Shown here one piece after another: positions 15,518-24,234 of a stretch of 40,814 nt of DNA. The notes below the pieces were generated by a model, which was given only the letters and a program-made list of their open reading frames with translations, ran no database searches and was not told the DNA's origin. The stretch is from Acidobacteriota bacterium. GTDB lineage: Bacteria > Acidobacteriota > Thermoanaerobaculia > UBA5066 > Gp7-AA6. The first letter of the stretch is position 1. Each line of letters starts with the position of its first letter. The DNA is taken from the NCBI GenBank assembly GCA_003222385.1, contig QHVV01000080.1:20129-60942 (forward strand). The letters are read 5' to 3'. Both the position numbers and the translations under genes were made by a program.

Positions 15518-16303
15518 TCATTCCATCGCCAGCCGGCCCAGGTACCCCTTCTCCCGCACCCGTCGCATCATCCAGCCGAAGAAGGCGCCGGCCGCCGCCA
15601 GGTATAGGGCGTTCAGCGCGAGCGCCGGGACGAGCGGTCCGAGCGCGGGGCGGCCGGTCTCGAGCGTCGCGCGCATCCCCTCGAACACGTGGGTCGAAGG
15701 AAGCACACGCGCGATCGCCTGGAGCCAGCGCGGCAGCACCGCGAGCGGGTAGAAAACGGCGGAGATCGGCTGCAGGAGGAAGGGGGTGCCCCAGATGATC
15801 GCCTCGGCGGCGTGTCCGAATCGCAGGATGATCGCCATCGTGCACATTCCCACGGCCCAACCGAACAGCAGAATGCTCGCGAAGTAGGGGAGCAGAGCCG
15901 GACCCAGGCGGAGCAGGTCGAACGCATAAAGGAACCAGGCGAGGAGCCCCAGCACCGTCGTCGAAAGGAGCGCTCGGATCACTCCGAGCAGGCACGTTGC
16001 GAACACGACTTCGCTGATCCGCACCGGAGCGATGAAGACATTCAACAGGTTGCGGACCCAGATTTCTTCGGTCAGCGAGAGCGTGATCGCCTGCTGCGAG
16101 CGGTAGAAAACGTCCCAGAAGATGAGTCCCCCGAGCAGGAAGAGGACGGCCTTCGGAGCGCCGACCTGCCGGAAGTAGACGCTGACGAACCCCCAGACCA
16201 GCAGGTCCATGACCGGCCAGAAGAAGATCTCCATCGAGCGGGCGAGGCTGCGCCGGTACAGGTACAGGTAGCGCAGAAGCAGAGCGGCAACGCGGCCCCA
16301 CAC
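15518..16303 (-). CDS. ABC-2 type transporter permease
   Basis: This 261-residue integral membrane protein has about six hydrophobic segments, for example VLFLLGGLIFWDVFY, LLSTTVLGLLAWFLYAFDLL, LLPYFASILLFGWAVGMC and LVPALALNALYLAAAGAFF. The loop ISAVFYPLAVLPRWLQAIARVLPSTHVFEGMRA is the ABC-2 family signature seen in NodJ/daunorubicin-type exporters. GTG 16303 follows the ATPase stop by 2 bp, and the two form one exporter. The substrate (lipid, polysaccharide or drug) cannot be deduced. It ends against repeat copy 2. Confidence 0.87.
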   Translation of the reverse strand: MWGRVAALLLRYLYLYRRSLARSMEIFFWPVMDLLVWGFVSVYFRQVGAPKAVLFLLGGLIFWDVFYRSQQAITLSLTEEIWVRNLLNVFIAPVRISEVVFATCLLGVIRALLSTTVLGLLAWFLYAFDLLRLGPALLPYFASILLFGWAVGMCTMAIILRFGHAAEAIIWGTPFLLQPISAVFYPLAVLPRWLQAIARVLPSTHVFEGMRATLETGRPALGPLVPALALNALYLAAAGAFFGWMMRRVREKGYLGRLAME

Positions 16304-16305
16304 CG

Positions 16306-17049
16306 TCAGTTCTCCAGCCGCCCGCCGCGAGCGATCGTGATGAAGACTCTTTCGAGCGACTCCGAGTCGGCGCGCTCCAGGATTTCCCGCGGAGTGCCTT
16401 GCGCGACGAGCTTCCCATGCGAAAGAAAGATGACGCGATCGCAGACGAGCTCGATCTCCCGCATGTTGTGCGACGTGTAGACCATCGTCACGCCGCGCTC
16501 CCGCTGGACGCTTTTCAGAGCCGCGCGGACCTTTTCCGCGATGTCCGGATCCAGGCTCGCCGTGGGCTCGTCTAAGAAGAGGATCTCCGGGTCGTTCAGG
16601 AACGCTTTGCAGAGGTTGACCCGCGTGACCTGTCCCGACGACAGCTTTCCCGTGACCGAGTCGACCACCTCGGGAATCTCGAACAGCTCGAGGAGCTCCG
16701 CGATCCGGTGCCGCCGGTTCCGCACCCCGTAGAGCCGTCCGAAGACGTCGAGGTTCTCCCGGACGGACAGGTTGAACGGGAGCGAAATGTACGCCGAGGA
16801 GAAGTTCACGCGCTGCAGGATCTGCCGGCGGTGCTCGCGAAGGGGCAGCCCGAACAGCCGGATCGCGCCGGTCGTCGGGGTCGTCAGACCCAGCAGGAGC
16901 TGGATAGTCGTCGTCTTGCCGGCGCCGTTGGGCCCGAGCAGACCCAGGATCTCTCCGCGCCGCGCGGAGAAAGAGAGGTCGTCGACTGCGGTTACCTCGC
17001 CGAACCGCTTGGTCAGGCGCTCGACCTCGATGACGCGCTCCGGGGTCAA
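16306..17049 (-). CDS. ABC transporter ATP-binding protein
   Basis: The protein has 247 residues. Walker A is GPNGAGKTTT, the signature is degenerate as LSSGQ (usually LSGGQ), Walker B is ILFLDEPTASLD, and the H-loop is TSHNM. It is of the DrrA/NodI exporter type and drives the adjacent permease. The start is a TTG at 17049, 6 bp after the upstream cyclase gene; no ATG or GTG lies before the conserved IEVERLTKRFG. The Ser-for-Gly change in the signature is tolerated in active ATPases. Confidence 0.91.
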   Translation of the reverse strand: MTPERVIEVERLTKRFGEVTAVDDLSFSARRGEILGLLGPNGAGKTTTIQLLLGLTTPTTGAIRLFGLPLREHRRQILQRVNFSSAYISLPFNLSVRENLDVFGRLYGVRNRRHRIAELLELFEIPEVVDSVTGKLSSGQVTRVNLCKAFLNDPEILFLDEPTASLDPDIAEKVRAALKSVQRERGVTMVYTSHNMREIELVCDRVIFLSHGKLVAQGTPREILERADSESLERVFITIARGGRLEN

Positions 17050-17055
17050 GGGTTT

Positions 17056-17880
17056 TTACGGAACGAGCGCGATCGCGCGCAGAGGACCGCCCGAGCCACC
17101 CGCGATCTTCATCGGCAGCGCCACGACCCACGCGCCCGCCTCGGGAACGCTCTCGAGCCCGGTCAGGTTCTCCAGACCCGGAACGTTCGAAGCGGCGACG
17201 AGACGATGCACGGGGAAGTCGCTCGAGGGGCCGTGGTCGATCGAGGCCGTGTCGAGGCCGATCGCGCCGATGCGCCGTTCCCGGATGAGAAAGCCTACCG
17301 CCTCCGGGCCGAACGACGGGAAGTGCAGGTTCGAGGCGTCGCCCGGGGTGTCGTCTCCCAGGTATCGCTTCCGGTCGGGCCAGCGCTTGCTCCAGCCGGT
17401 GCGCAGGAGAACGATCGCGCCGCCCGGGATGGTGCCGTGTCTCTTCTCCCACCCGCGCACGTCGGCGAGCGAGAGCCGGTAGTCCGGGTCCCGCGCCGTG
17501 GCTTGGGTGACGTCGATCAGGGCGGCTGGCGCGACGAGCTGGCGCACCGGGACCTGGTCGACGGTCATCTGGCCGCGCCCGAAGTGAATCGGGGCATCCA
17601 TGTGGGTCCCGCCGTGCTCCGGCGCGCAGAACGAGTTTGCCGAGTAGAACCAGCCACCCGGCGTCATTCCCGAGGCCAGGGTCGTGAGCTGGAAGCGGGT
17701 CGGAGAGGTCGGCCAGTAAATCGTGGTCTCGTCGAAAGGATGCGTCAGATCGACCACGCGAGCGCTGCGGAGGTCGGGCGCTCCGACCGGCTTCGATGCG
17801 GCGCGGCGACTCGTCGCCGCGGCCCAACCGACGGCCAGGACCGCGGCGAAAAGAACGGCAACCCGTTTGCCGACGTTCAT
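17056..17880 (-). CDS. Cyclase-family metal hydrolase (kynurenine-formamidase-like), exported
   Basis: This 274-residue protein has a signal peptide (VAVLFAAVLAVGWAAATS). The family's metal site HGGTHMDAPIHF is present, as are the opening VVDLTHPFDETTIYWP and the later IGLDTASIDHGPSSDFPVHR. Members include kynurenine formamidase (KynB) and isatin hydrolase, which open or deformylate with Mn or Zn. An exported location argues against KynB itself, so the substrate is unknown. It lies between the ParB-like gene (4 bp away) and the ABC ATPase (6 bp), probably in one operon without an obvious common theme. Confidence 0.83.
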   Translation of the reverse strand: MNVGKRVAVLFAAVLAVGWAAATSRRAASKPVGAPDLRSARVVDLTHPFDETTIYWPTSPTRFQLTTLASGMTPGGWFYSANSFCAPEHGGTHMDAPIHFGRGQMTVDQVPVRQLVAPAALIDVTQATARDPDYRLSLADVRGWEKRHGTIPGGAIVLLRTGWSKRWPDRKRYLGDDTPGDASNLHFPSFGPEAVGFLIRERRIGAIGLDTASIDHGPSSDFPVHRLVAASNVPGLENLTGLESVPEAGAWVVALPMKIAGGSGGPLRAIALVP

Positions 17881-17884
17881 GACT

Positions 17885-18832
17885 TCACTCCTCCGGCGGA
17901 CCTCCGGCCCGCGCGAGATGCTCCATCTTCACGGAGCCCGCCTTGAAACTGCGCGCGGACGCCAGCATCTTTGCGATCGTCGCGTCGAAACCGGGCGCCG
18001 CCCCGCGATGAAAGCGCAGCGGGTTGACGCGCGCCACGACGAAGGCTCGCAGGTACGGGCTCTGCAGGCCCCGCTCCTTGAGAGCCGCGACCGACTCCGT
18101 CACCGCGCGGTCGAGCTCCAGGACCTTTTCGCTCTTCTCCCCGCGCAGTTCGAGCGCCCGGGGAAGCGGCGCATCGAAGAACTCGTCGATCTTCTTGAGC
18201 ACGGAGTGGTACGCCCCTCCCGAGAACCGGCCGTTCTCCTCGTAACAGAGACCGAGGGTCAGGAAGGCCGGCTCCTCGAACTCGAGCGCGTAGTCCTTTT
18301 CGGCCGACGAGGGCTGCTTCACCGCGAGATCCCGCGCCATCCGGATCGTCTCGAGCGCCTTTTCGCGGAGGTTGTGCGCCTTCTCGGTGTTGAGGGCGAG
18401 GATCTTGTACGCGAGCTCGGGATCCGGCAGCACGAGCGCGGTGACCGACTTTGCTCCGAGCGCCTTCAGCGCCATCAGTCGATGGTGTCCGTTGGGGGTC
18501 CAGTACGACCCGTCCGACCCCCGAACCGCGATGATCGGATCGAGGAACCGGTCCAGCCGGTCGATGACGGCAGCCAGCCGCGAGACGTGGGCCGGCGACA
18601 CGTCCCTCTGAAACGGGGTCGGCGCGACCTTCTCGACGGGCAGGCCGGCCAGCACCTGCCACTTCGAGCCGAGCGGGTCGCGGTAGACGCCGAGCACCGA
18701 TCCGCCGTCCGCCTCGATCTGCCGCTCGAGCTTCGCGACCTCCGTCGGCGCGTCGGCCGCGGCGAGATCTGCCGGAGCCAGGCCCCGCGAGGCCGGCTCG
18801 GCCCCTTTCTTCTTTTTTCGGCGAGGCGGCAT
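17885..18832 (-). CDS. ParB-like nuclease-fold protein without DNA-binding domain
   Basis: The protein has 315 residues. A lysine-rich start (MPPRRKKKKGAEPA) precedes a ParB/sulfiredoxin-fold domain at about 60-165: VEKVAPTPFQRDVSPAHVSRLAA, then DPIIAVRGSDG, then NGHHRLMALKALG in place of the ParB G-E-(R/H)-R box, then LNTEKAHNLREKALE. True ParB has a helix-turn-helix after this, and none is visible here. The C-terminal half is helical and unfamiliar. With no parA beside it, chromosome partition is unlikely. Stand-alone ParB folds can be nucleotide-binding switches or nucleases. The gene is divergent from the threonine-dehydratase-like gene. Confidence 0.72.
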   Translation of the reverse strand: MPPRRKKKKGAEPASRGLAPADLAAADAPTEVAKLERQIEADGGSVLGVYRDPLGSKWQVLAGLPVEKVAPTPFQRDVSPAHVSRLAAVIDRLDRFLDPIIAVRGSDGSYWTPNGHHRLMALKALGAKSVTALVLPDPELAYKILALNTEKAHNLREKALETIRMARDLAVKQPSSAEKDYALEFEEPAFLTLGLCYEENGRFSGGAYHSVLKKIDEFFDAPLPRALELRGEKSEKVLELDRAVTESVAALKERGLQSPYLRAFVVARVNPLRFHRGAAPGFDATIAKMLASARSFKAGSVKMEHLARAGGPPEE

Positions 18833-18853
18833 CGCGTCGTTTCCGGAGCAACC

Positions 18854-18859
18854 TATATT
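18854..18859 (+). promoter_or_regulatory. Probable -10 box in a divergent promoter
   Basis: TATATT lies 8 nt before ATG 18868. On the other strand the same A+T patch offers TAGGTT or TATAGG for the ParB-like gene starting at 18832. Only 35 bp separate the two starts, so both promoters must overlap here. Confidence 0.55.
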
Positions 18860-18867
18860 GTCACGCG

Positions 18868-19848
18868 ATGCCCGGTGAATGGCCGATCGAGTTCTCCGAC
18901 GTCCTGGAGGCGCGCCGGCGCATCGGTTCCCATCTCCCGCCGACGGCGATGCGCAATTACGCGGCCCTCGATCGAGCCCTCGGGAACGGAATTCGCGTCT
19001 GGGTCAAGCACGAAAACCACAACCCGACGAACTCGTTCAAGGCGCGCAACGCGATGTCGGTGCTGACCACGCTGTCCGCGGAAGAGAAGAAGAGGGGCGC
19101 GATCGGCGCCACGCGGGGAAATTACGGGCAGGGGCTCGCGTGGGCCGGTGCGATCCTGGGCATACCGGTCACGGTCTGCGTCCCGCTCGGGAACAACCCC
19201 GAAAAGAACGAGGCGATGCGCGGCTTCGGTGCGGAGCTCGTCGAGGAGGGCCACGACTACGACGAGTCCGTCGAGGTCGCGGAGCGTCTCGTCCGCGAGC
19301 GGGGCTTGCGCCTGGTTCACTCGACCAACGAGCCGCAAGTCATCGCCGGCGCGGCGACGCTGTCCCTCGAGATCCTCGAGGAGCGACCGGAGATCGAGGC
19401 GATCGTGGTCGCGGTCGGAGGCGGATCGCAGGCGGTCGGCGCGATGACGGTGGTCCGGGAGATCGCGCCGGCCGTGCGCGTTTACGGGGTCCAGGCGGAG
19501 CGCGCCGCCGCCATCCATGATTCCTGGCACGCGGGGCGCGTCATCACCCTGCCGTCCGCCCACACGTTCGCCGACGGCCTGGCGACGAGGCAACCCTACG
19601 ACCTGACGTTCCCGGCGCTTCGACGGGGTCTCTCGGGCTTCGTCACGGCGAGCGAGTCCGAGATCGCCTCGGCCGTACGCCTTCTCCTCTCGACGACGCA
19701 CAACCTCGCGGAAGGAGCCGGAGCCGCCGGTCTCGCGGGCCTGCGGCGATTGAGGGAGGAGCTCTCCGGGCGCCCGGTCGCGGTGATCCTGTCGGGAGGG
19801 AACATCGACGCCGCGACACTCGGCAAAGTCGTTGCAAGAGAGTTATGA
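18868..19848 (+). CDS. Threonine/serine dehydratase-like PLP enzyme
   Basis: At 326 residues this is a fold-type II PLP enzyme. The Schiff-base lysine is in NPTNSFKARNA, the substrate/PLP loop in GATRGNYGQGLAWAG, and the glycine-rich phosphate-binding loop in VVAVGGGSQAVGA. The C-terminal LSGGNID motif is that of threonine dehydratases. It would deaminate threonine or serine to the 2-keto acid. The ACT regulatory domain of biosynthetic IlvA is absent, so it is the short catabolic or related type (serine racemase, hydroxyaspartate lyase). ATG at 18868 fits both the -10 box and the family start. Confidence 0.85.
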   Translation: MPGEWPIEFSDVLEARRRIGSHLPPTAMRNYAALDRALGNGIRVWVKHENHNPTNSFKARNAMSVLTTLSAEEKKRGAIGATRGNYGQGLAWAGAILGIPVTVCVPLGNNPEKNEAMRGFGAELVEEGHDYDESVEVAERLVRERGLRLVHSTNEPQVIAGAATLSLEILEERPEIEAIVVAVGGGSQAVGAMTVVREIAPAVRVYGVQAERAAAIHDSWHAGRVITLPSAHTFADGLATRQPYDLTFPALRRGLSGFVTASESEIASAVRLLLSTTHNLAEGAGAAGLAGLRRLREELSGRPVAVILSGGNIDAATLGKVVAREL

Positions 19849-19900
19849 GACGGCCGGAGGGATATCGCGTCCCGTCCGGACCCGATCGTCGGACTCTGAG

Positions 19901-19906
19901 AGGAGG
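19901..19906 (+). promoter_or_regulatory. Strong Shine-Dalgarno sequence AGGAGG
   Basis: A perfect AGGAGG sits 7 nt before ATG 19914. It decides the start of the WxxGxW protein against the upstream in-frame start at 19845. Such strong sites are rare in this window. Confidence 0.85.
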
Positions 19907-19913
19907 AATCGAG

Positions 19914-20219
19914 ATGAAGAAACCCCGGACTCTCCTGCCTGCGGCCGGTCTCCTGGCTCTTTTCCTCGGATCCGCCCCCATTGCGGCGGTGCCGATCTAC
20001 GTCCGGATCCGGCCGCCCCGGATTCGAGTCGAGAGACGGGGGCCTGCGCCGTCGCGCAACCACGTCTGGCAGCGCGGCTACTACCGCTGGGACGGGGCGG
20101 CCTACGTCTGGGTGCCGGGCCGCTGGGAGATCGGTCCCCGGCCGCACGCGCGCTGGGTGGAGGGACACTGGCGGCACGGGCGCCGCGGCTGGTTCTGGGT
20201 CGAGGGCCACTGGCGCTAG
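19914..20219 (+). CDS. WxxGxW-repeat small exported protein
   Basis: This 101-residue protein has a signal peptide (KKPRTLLPAAGLLALFLGSAPIAA). The mature part is rich in Arg, Trp and Tyr and holds three WVxGxW units at about residues 66-71, 81-86 and 95-100 (WVPGRW, WVEGHW, WVEGHW), as in the YXWGXW/WxxGxW repeat family. These proteins are small, periplasmic or surface-associated and of unknown function. The strong ribosome site suggests high expression. It converges on the phosphatase gene, 13 bp away. Confidence 0.83.
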   Translation: MKKPRTLLPAAGLLALFLGSAPIAAVPIYVRIRPPRIRVERRGPAPSRNHVWQRGYYRWDGAAYVWVPGRWEIGPRPHARWVEGHWRHGRRGWFWVEGHWR

Positions 20220-20232
20220 AAGCCGACGCTCG

Positions 20233-22122
20233 CTAGTCGAGCGTCACGATCACGAGCGTCCGGTCGTCTTCGGGCGGCGCTCCTCCGGTGTGGGCTTCCG
20301 TCTCGCGGAGGATCGCGTCCCGGATCGAAACGGCGTCGGACGACGCCTCGCGGGCGAGGATCGCCTCGAGCCTTTCGAAACCGAAGGGCTCGCCGGAAGG
20401 GCTCGTGCACTCGACCAGCCCGTCGGTCAAGAAGACGACCTTGTCCCCGGACGCCAGAGGCCAGGCCCGTGTCGCGAACTTCGAGCTCTCCGAGATCCCG
20501 AGCGGAAAGGAGGGCAGAGACAGGCTCGCGACGCCGGCTCCCGAAACGCGGTAGGGGGCGAGTTGCCCGGCGTTGGTGAGGTCCCCCTGTTTCGCCGCGG
20601 AATCGAGGATGAGGAGAGAGAGCGTCATGTAGTTTCGGGAGTCGGTCGAGCGGTGAATCAGGTCGTTCAGCCGCTGGAAGATCTCGGAACCCCGGAGGCC
20701 GGTCTCGATCAGCGTCGTCAGAGCGGCTTTCGCCATCGCGACGAGGAGTCCGGTCGGCAGGCCGTGGCCCGAGACGTCTCCGATGACGATCGCCGTCCGT
20801 CCGTCGGGCGTCGAAAGATAGTCGTAGTAGTCGCCGCCGATCTCGGCGACGGACTGGACGTGCGCGAGCACGCGGGCGCCGGCGAGCTCGGCGGAAGCCG
20901 GAGGGAGAAGTTTCTGCTGGATCGTCCGGGCGACCGCGATCTCCCCCTCGAGCCGCTCTTTGCGAGCCGTGTCGAGGAGGAGACGCTGGATGGAGTCGGC
21001 CATACCGTCGAACGAACGCGCGAGGTCGCCGATCTGATCACGTGACTTCGTGTTGACGCGGACGGAGAAGTCTCCCGCCGCGATGGCGGTCGAGGCGCGG
21101 GTCATGCGGTTGACGTTCCGCGTGATGCTCGCGACGAGACCGAACGCGAGCGCGAGGGCGACGAGATAGACGCAGAGCAGCGCCGCAGCCAGACCACCCA
21201 TCACGGTGAGAATGATCCGGCTCGCGCCCGGCACCCAGTTCGAGAAGAACTCGTTGTAGAGGAAGAGCGGCGACGTTCGTCCGACGACGGCGACGACGCG
21301 CTCCGAAGCCGGCTCCGAGGATCCGAAAACCGCGATCGGGTGAGCCAGGAAGACGCCGACGAGGCTCTCGCGGTGCAGCCAGCCGCGGCCCGGTTTCTCC
21401 GCCGTGCGGGGACGCACCATGTTATTGAGGGACACGTCCGGATTCGGGTCCGACTTCTTTTTTCCAGGAGCGACGCGGACGGTGTAGGCGCGGCCGCTGC
21501 TGTTTCGCCTTCCGGGACCCGCGACCACGGAGTAACCGGTCCGGTCGGCGAGCTCCTGCAACGCTTCCCGGTTCTGCAGCGGAACGAGGAGGAGGCGTCC
21601 CTGCCCGTCTACCGCACGGCCTGCGACGAGCCAGATCCGCTCCTCCTCCAACAGGAACTTCGGGTCCTCCTCGTGCTCCGCCCACGGCGCCAGCGAGCCT
21701 TCGGGGAGCCAGGCGAACGACGATCGGGCGACGCGGCCGTCCCGCACTTCGATCGCGCTCGCGCCCGGCGTGTGATCGCTCGCTTGCGCCGCGATCGCCT
21801 GGAGCTCGCGCCGGATCCGGGTGCCGACGAATTGAAAAGACAGGAGGTAGGCGACCGAGAGGAGAAGGAGCGCGAGCAGAGGGATCGGCACGATGCCGAT
21901 GAGGAAGTACGAGAACGCGAGCCGGAGCGAGAGACGCCGAACGATGGCGCGGAAGGCCGCGCGAACCGCGCGAAACAGGAGCAGGATCCCGGCGGTCCAC
22001 GCGACGATCCAGGCGACGACCCCGAGCGCTCCCAGCCGGTGGGCGCCGCCATCGATCACCAGCAGGAGGCACGCGGTCGCGAAGGCCGTGAGCCATCTCT
22101 TCGTCGATTTGCGGACGGTCAC
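20233..22122 (-). CDS. Membrane SpoIIE-type PP2C phosphatase with HAMP domain
   Basis: The protein has 629 residues from GTG 22122; upstream starts would overlap the divergent gene. The N-terminus has several membrane segments (WLTAFATACLLLVIDGGA, VVAWIVAWTAGILLLF, FLIGIVPIPLLALLLLSVAYLL), then an extracytoplasmic region of roughly 200 residues, another helix (VMGGLAAALLCVYLVALALAFG), a HAMP domain (TRASTAIAAGDFSVRV) and the PP2C/SpoIIE domain: QQKLLPP, GGDYYDY, IGDVSGHGLPTG, FLTDGLVE and EDDRTLVIV, holding the metal aspartates. Such RsbU-like enzymes dephosphorylate anti-sigma-factor antagonists in partner switching. No such partner is adjacent. Confidence 0.91.
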   Translation of the reverse strand: MTVRKSTKRWLTAFATACLLLVIDGGAHRLGALGVVAWIVAWTAGILLLFRAVRAAFRAIVRRLSLRLAFSYFLIGIVPIPLLALLLLSVAYLLSFQFVGTRIRRELQAIAAQASDHTPGASAIEVRDGRVARSSFAWLPEGSLAPWAEHEEDPKFLLEEERIWLVAGRAVDGQGRLLLVPLQNREALQELADRTGYSVVAGPGRRNSSGRAYTVRVAPGKKKSDPNPDVSLNNMVRPRTAEKPGRGWLHRESLVGVFLAHPIAVFGSSEPASERVVAVVGRTSPLFLYNEFFSNWVPGASRIILTVMGGLAAALLCVYLVALALAFGLVASITRNVNRMTRASTAIAAGDFSVRVNTKSRDQIGDLARSFDGMADSIQRLLLDTARKERLEGEIAVARTIQQKLLPPASAELAGARVLAHVQSVAEIGGDYYDYLSTPDGRTAIVIGDVSGHGLPTGLLVAMAKAALTTLIETGLRGSEIFQRLNDLIHRSTDSRNYMTLSLLILDSAAKQGDLTNAGQLAPYRVSGAGVASLSLPSFPLGISESSKFATRAWPLASGDKVVFLTDGLVECTSPSGEPFGFERLEAILAREASSDAVSIRDAILRETEAHTGGAPPEDDRTLVIVTLD

Positions 22123-22155
22123 CGCCGCGAAGGATAGCCGCAGGCGGGGCGCGGT

Positions 22156-22161
22156 TAGAAT
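22156..22161 (+). promoter_or_regulatory. Probable -10 box with overlapping minus-strand -10
   Basis: TAGAAT lies 9 nt before TTG 22171. Its complement, shifted by one base, reads TATTCT, a good -10 box for the phosphatase gene 34 nt away on the minus strand. Divergent transcription would start from one symmetric patch. Confidence 0.55.
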
Positions 22162-22170
22162 AGCGGCAGG

Positions 22171-22680
22171 TTGAAGTTCTTCCGGCATACGGCGCTTCTC
22201 CTCCCTTCCGCTTTCCTCCTGGGCGTCCTCCTCTTCCTGCTGACGCACGGCCGCCAGGACGCCGGGTTCGCGAGCTATCCGTTTTTCGAGCAGTGGGGTG
22301 TCGCGAGCGCGGCCCGCTCCACGCCGGAGTTCCGGTTCCTGGAGCAGTGCATCGTCTTCTTCCTCCCGCTGTACCTCGTGACGCTTCTTTTCGTGCTCTG
22401 CATCGCGGTCGCGGAGACCGCGCTCTATGGTCCCCGGCGGCCGGTCGCGCGCTCCGCGTTCGACCGCGCCTTTCGGAGAGCCTTTCCGCTCCTCTACCTC
22501 TTGACCGTGGCGGCGCTGGTGATGGCGGGTGATCGGCTCTCGCGGGCGTACGCCCCCGGCGCGCTCGTGACGCCGGTCATCGTGGCGCTCGCCCCCTTTC
22601 TCGGGGCCGCCGGGGCGATCGTGCCGGCCTCGCTCCTCGCCGCTCCGGCGGCGGTGATCTCGCGGGCGAGGGTCTCGTGA
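22171..22680 (+). CDS. Hypothetical inner-membrane protein
   Basis: This 169-residue protein starts at TTG. Four hydrophobic segments are visible: LLLPSAFLLGVLLFLLT, IVFFLPLYLVTLLFVLCIAVAET, PLLYLLTVAALVMA and VTPVIVALAPFLGAAGAIVPASLLAAP. No family is recognised. Its stop overlaps the guaA GTG (GTGA), so it is translationally coupled to GMP synthase, yet nothing in it suggests a purine role. Confidence 0.7.
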   Translation: MKFFRHTALLLPSAFLLGVLLFLLTHGRQDAGFASYPFFEQWGVASAARSTPEFRFLEQCIVFFLPLYLVTLLFVLCIAVAETALYGPRRPVARSAFDRAFRRAFPLLYLLTVAALVMAGDRLSRAYAPGALVTPVIVALAPFLGAAGAIVPASLLAAPAAVISRARVS

Positions 22681-24212
22681 CGGCGCCCGCTCGTTCGATC
22701 GTCGTCCTCGATTTCGGCGGCCAGTACGCGCAACTGATCGCGCGGAGAGTCCGCGACGCGCGGGTCTTTTCCGTCGTGCTGCCTCCCGACGAGACCGAAG
22801 AGGGGATCCGGCGCTGGAACCCGGCGGGAATCATCCTTTCGGGAGGGCCGCAGAGCGTCTACGACGAAGGAGCCCCGCTGCCGCGGACCGATCCCCGCGC
22901 ATTCGGAGTGCCCGTGCTCGGGCTCTGTTACGGAATGCAGTGGATGGCGCACGTGAGCGGGGGAGAGGTGACGCCCGCGAACGGCCGCGAGTACGGGCGG
23001 GCGGTCGCGCGTCTCGCGACCGATTCGGAACTCTTTGCGGGCCTGGAGCCGGAACAGACGGTCTGGATGAGCCACGGCGACTCCGTCATCAAACCGCCTC
23101 CGGGATACCGGGTCACGGGCTCGACGCCGTCCACTCCGGTCGCCGCATTCGAGGACGCGGAGCACCGCATCTACGGCCTGCAATTTCACCCGGAGGTTCG
23201 TCACACCGAGCACGGCTCGGCGATCCTCGAGAACTTTCTCTTCCGCGCGTGCCGCGTTCGGCCCGACTGGACGATCGAATCGTTCCGGCACGAGAAGGTC
23301 GGCGCGATCCGCCGCCAGGCGCCGGCGGGGTCGGTCGTCTGCGCTCTCTCCGGAGGCGTGGACTCCGCCGTCACCGCTCTTCTCCTGCGGGAGGCGCTGG
23401 GTAATCGGGTCCATCCGATTCTCGTGGATCACGGCCTCCTGCGGGCGCACGAGGCGCGGCAGGTCCAGGAAGCCTTCGGCCGCCTGGGGATCGAGATCCG
23501 CGCCGTGGACGCTTCGGACCTCTTCCTCTCGCGGCTCGAAGGGGTCACCGATCCGGAGGAGAAACGCCGCGTCATCGGCCGGACGTTCATCGAGGTCTTC
23601 GAGAGAGAGGCGCGGGAGATCCCGGACGCGAAATACCTGGCGCAGGGCACGCTCTATCCGGACGTGATCGAGTCCGTCTCGATCAAGGGGCCGTCCGCGG
23701 TGATCAAGACGCATCACAACGTCGGCGGTCTGGCGGAGAAGCTCGGGCTCGAGCTGATCGAGCCGGTGCGGGAGCTGTTCAAGGACGAGGTTCGGCGCCT
23801 GGGCGGGGAGCTCGGCCTGCCGCAGGAGTTCCTGTCGCGCCATCCGTTCCCCGGTCCGGGCCTCGCGGTGCGGATCCCGGGAGAAGTCACGCGCGAGAGG
23901 GTCGCGATCCTGCAGCGGGCGGACGAGATCGTGCAGATCCGCTCGGCCGGGCTTTACGACGCGATTTCCCAGGCGTTCGCGGTGCTGCTGCCGGTCAAGT
24001 CGGTCGGCGTGATGGGCGACAACCGGACCCACGACTTCGTCTGCGCCGTGCGGGCGGTCCAGACCACCGACTTCATGACGGCCGACTGGTTCCGGATGCC
24101 GCACGAACTGCTGGACCGGATCGCGAGCCGCATCGTGGGGACCGTGCGCGGCATCAACCGCGTCGTCTACGACGTCACGTCCAAGCCTCCCGCGACGATC
24201 GAGTGGGAGTGA
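22677..24212 (+). CDS. guaA: GMP synthase (glutamine-hydrolysing)
   Basis: At 511 residues this is the normal length. The N-terminal class I glutamine amidotransferase has nucleophile Cys in VLGLCYGMQ and His/Glu in LQFHPEVRHTEHG. The central ATP pyrophosphatase has the PP-loop LSGGVDSAV. The C-terminal dimerisation domain ends in the family signature TSKPPATIEWE. It converts XMP, ATP and glutamine to GMP. GTG 22677 overlaps the upstream membrane-protein gene, and the GTG gives the family N-terminus (SIVVLDFGGQYAQLIARRVR). Confidence 0.97.
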   Translation: MTAPARSIVVLDFGGQYAQLIARRVRDARVFSVVLPPDETEEGIRRWNPAGIILSGGPQSVYDEGAPLPRTDPRAFGVPVLGLCYGMQWMAHVSGGEVTPANGREYGRAVARLATDSELFAGLEPEQTVWMSHGDSVIKPPPGYRVTGSTPSTPVAAFEDAEHRIYGLQFHPEVRHTEHGSAILENFLFRACRVRPDWTIESFRHEKVGAIRRQAPAGSVVCALSGGVDSAVTALLLREALGNRVHPILVDHGLLRAHEARQVQEAFGRLGIEIRAVDASDLFLSRLEGVTDPEEKRRVIGRTFIEVFEREAREIPDAKYLAQGTLYPDVIESVSIKGPSAVIKTHHNVGGLAEKLGLELIEPVRELFKDEVRRLGGELGLPQEFLSRHPFPGPGLAVRIPGEVTRERVAILQRADEIVQIRSAGLYDAISQAFAVLLPVKSVGVMGDNRTHDFVCAVRAVQTTDFMTADWFRMPHELLDRIASRIVGTVRGINRVVYDVTSKPPATIEWE

Positions 24213-24234
24213 AGCCGCCCCGGGCGGCGACGTC

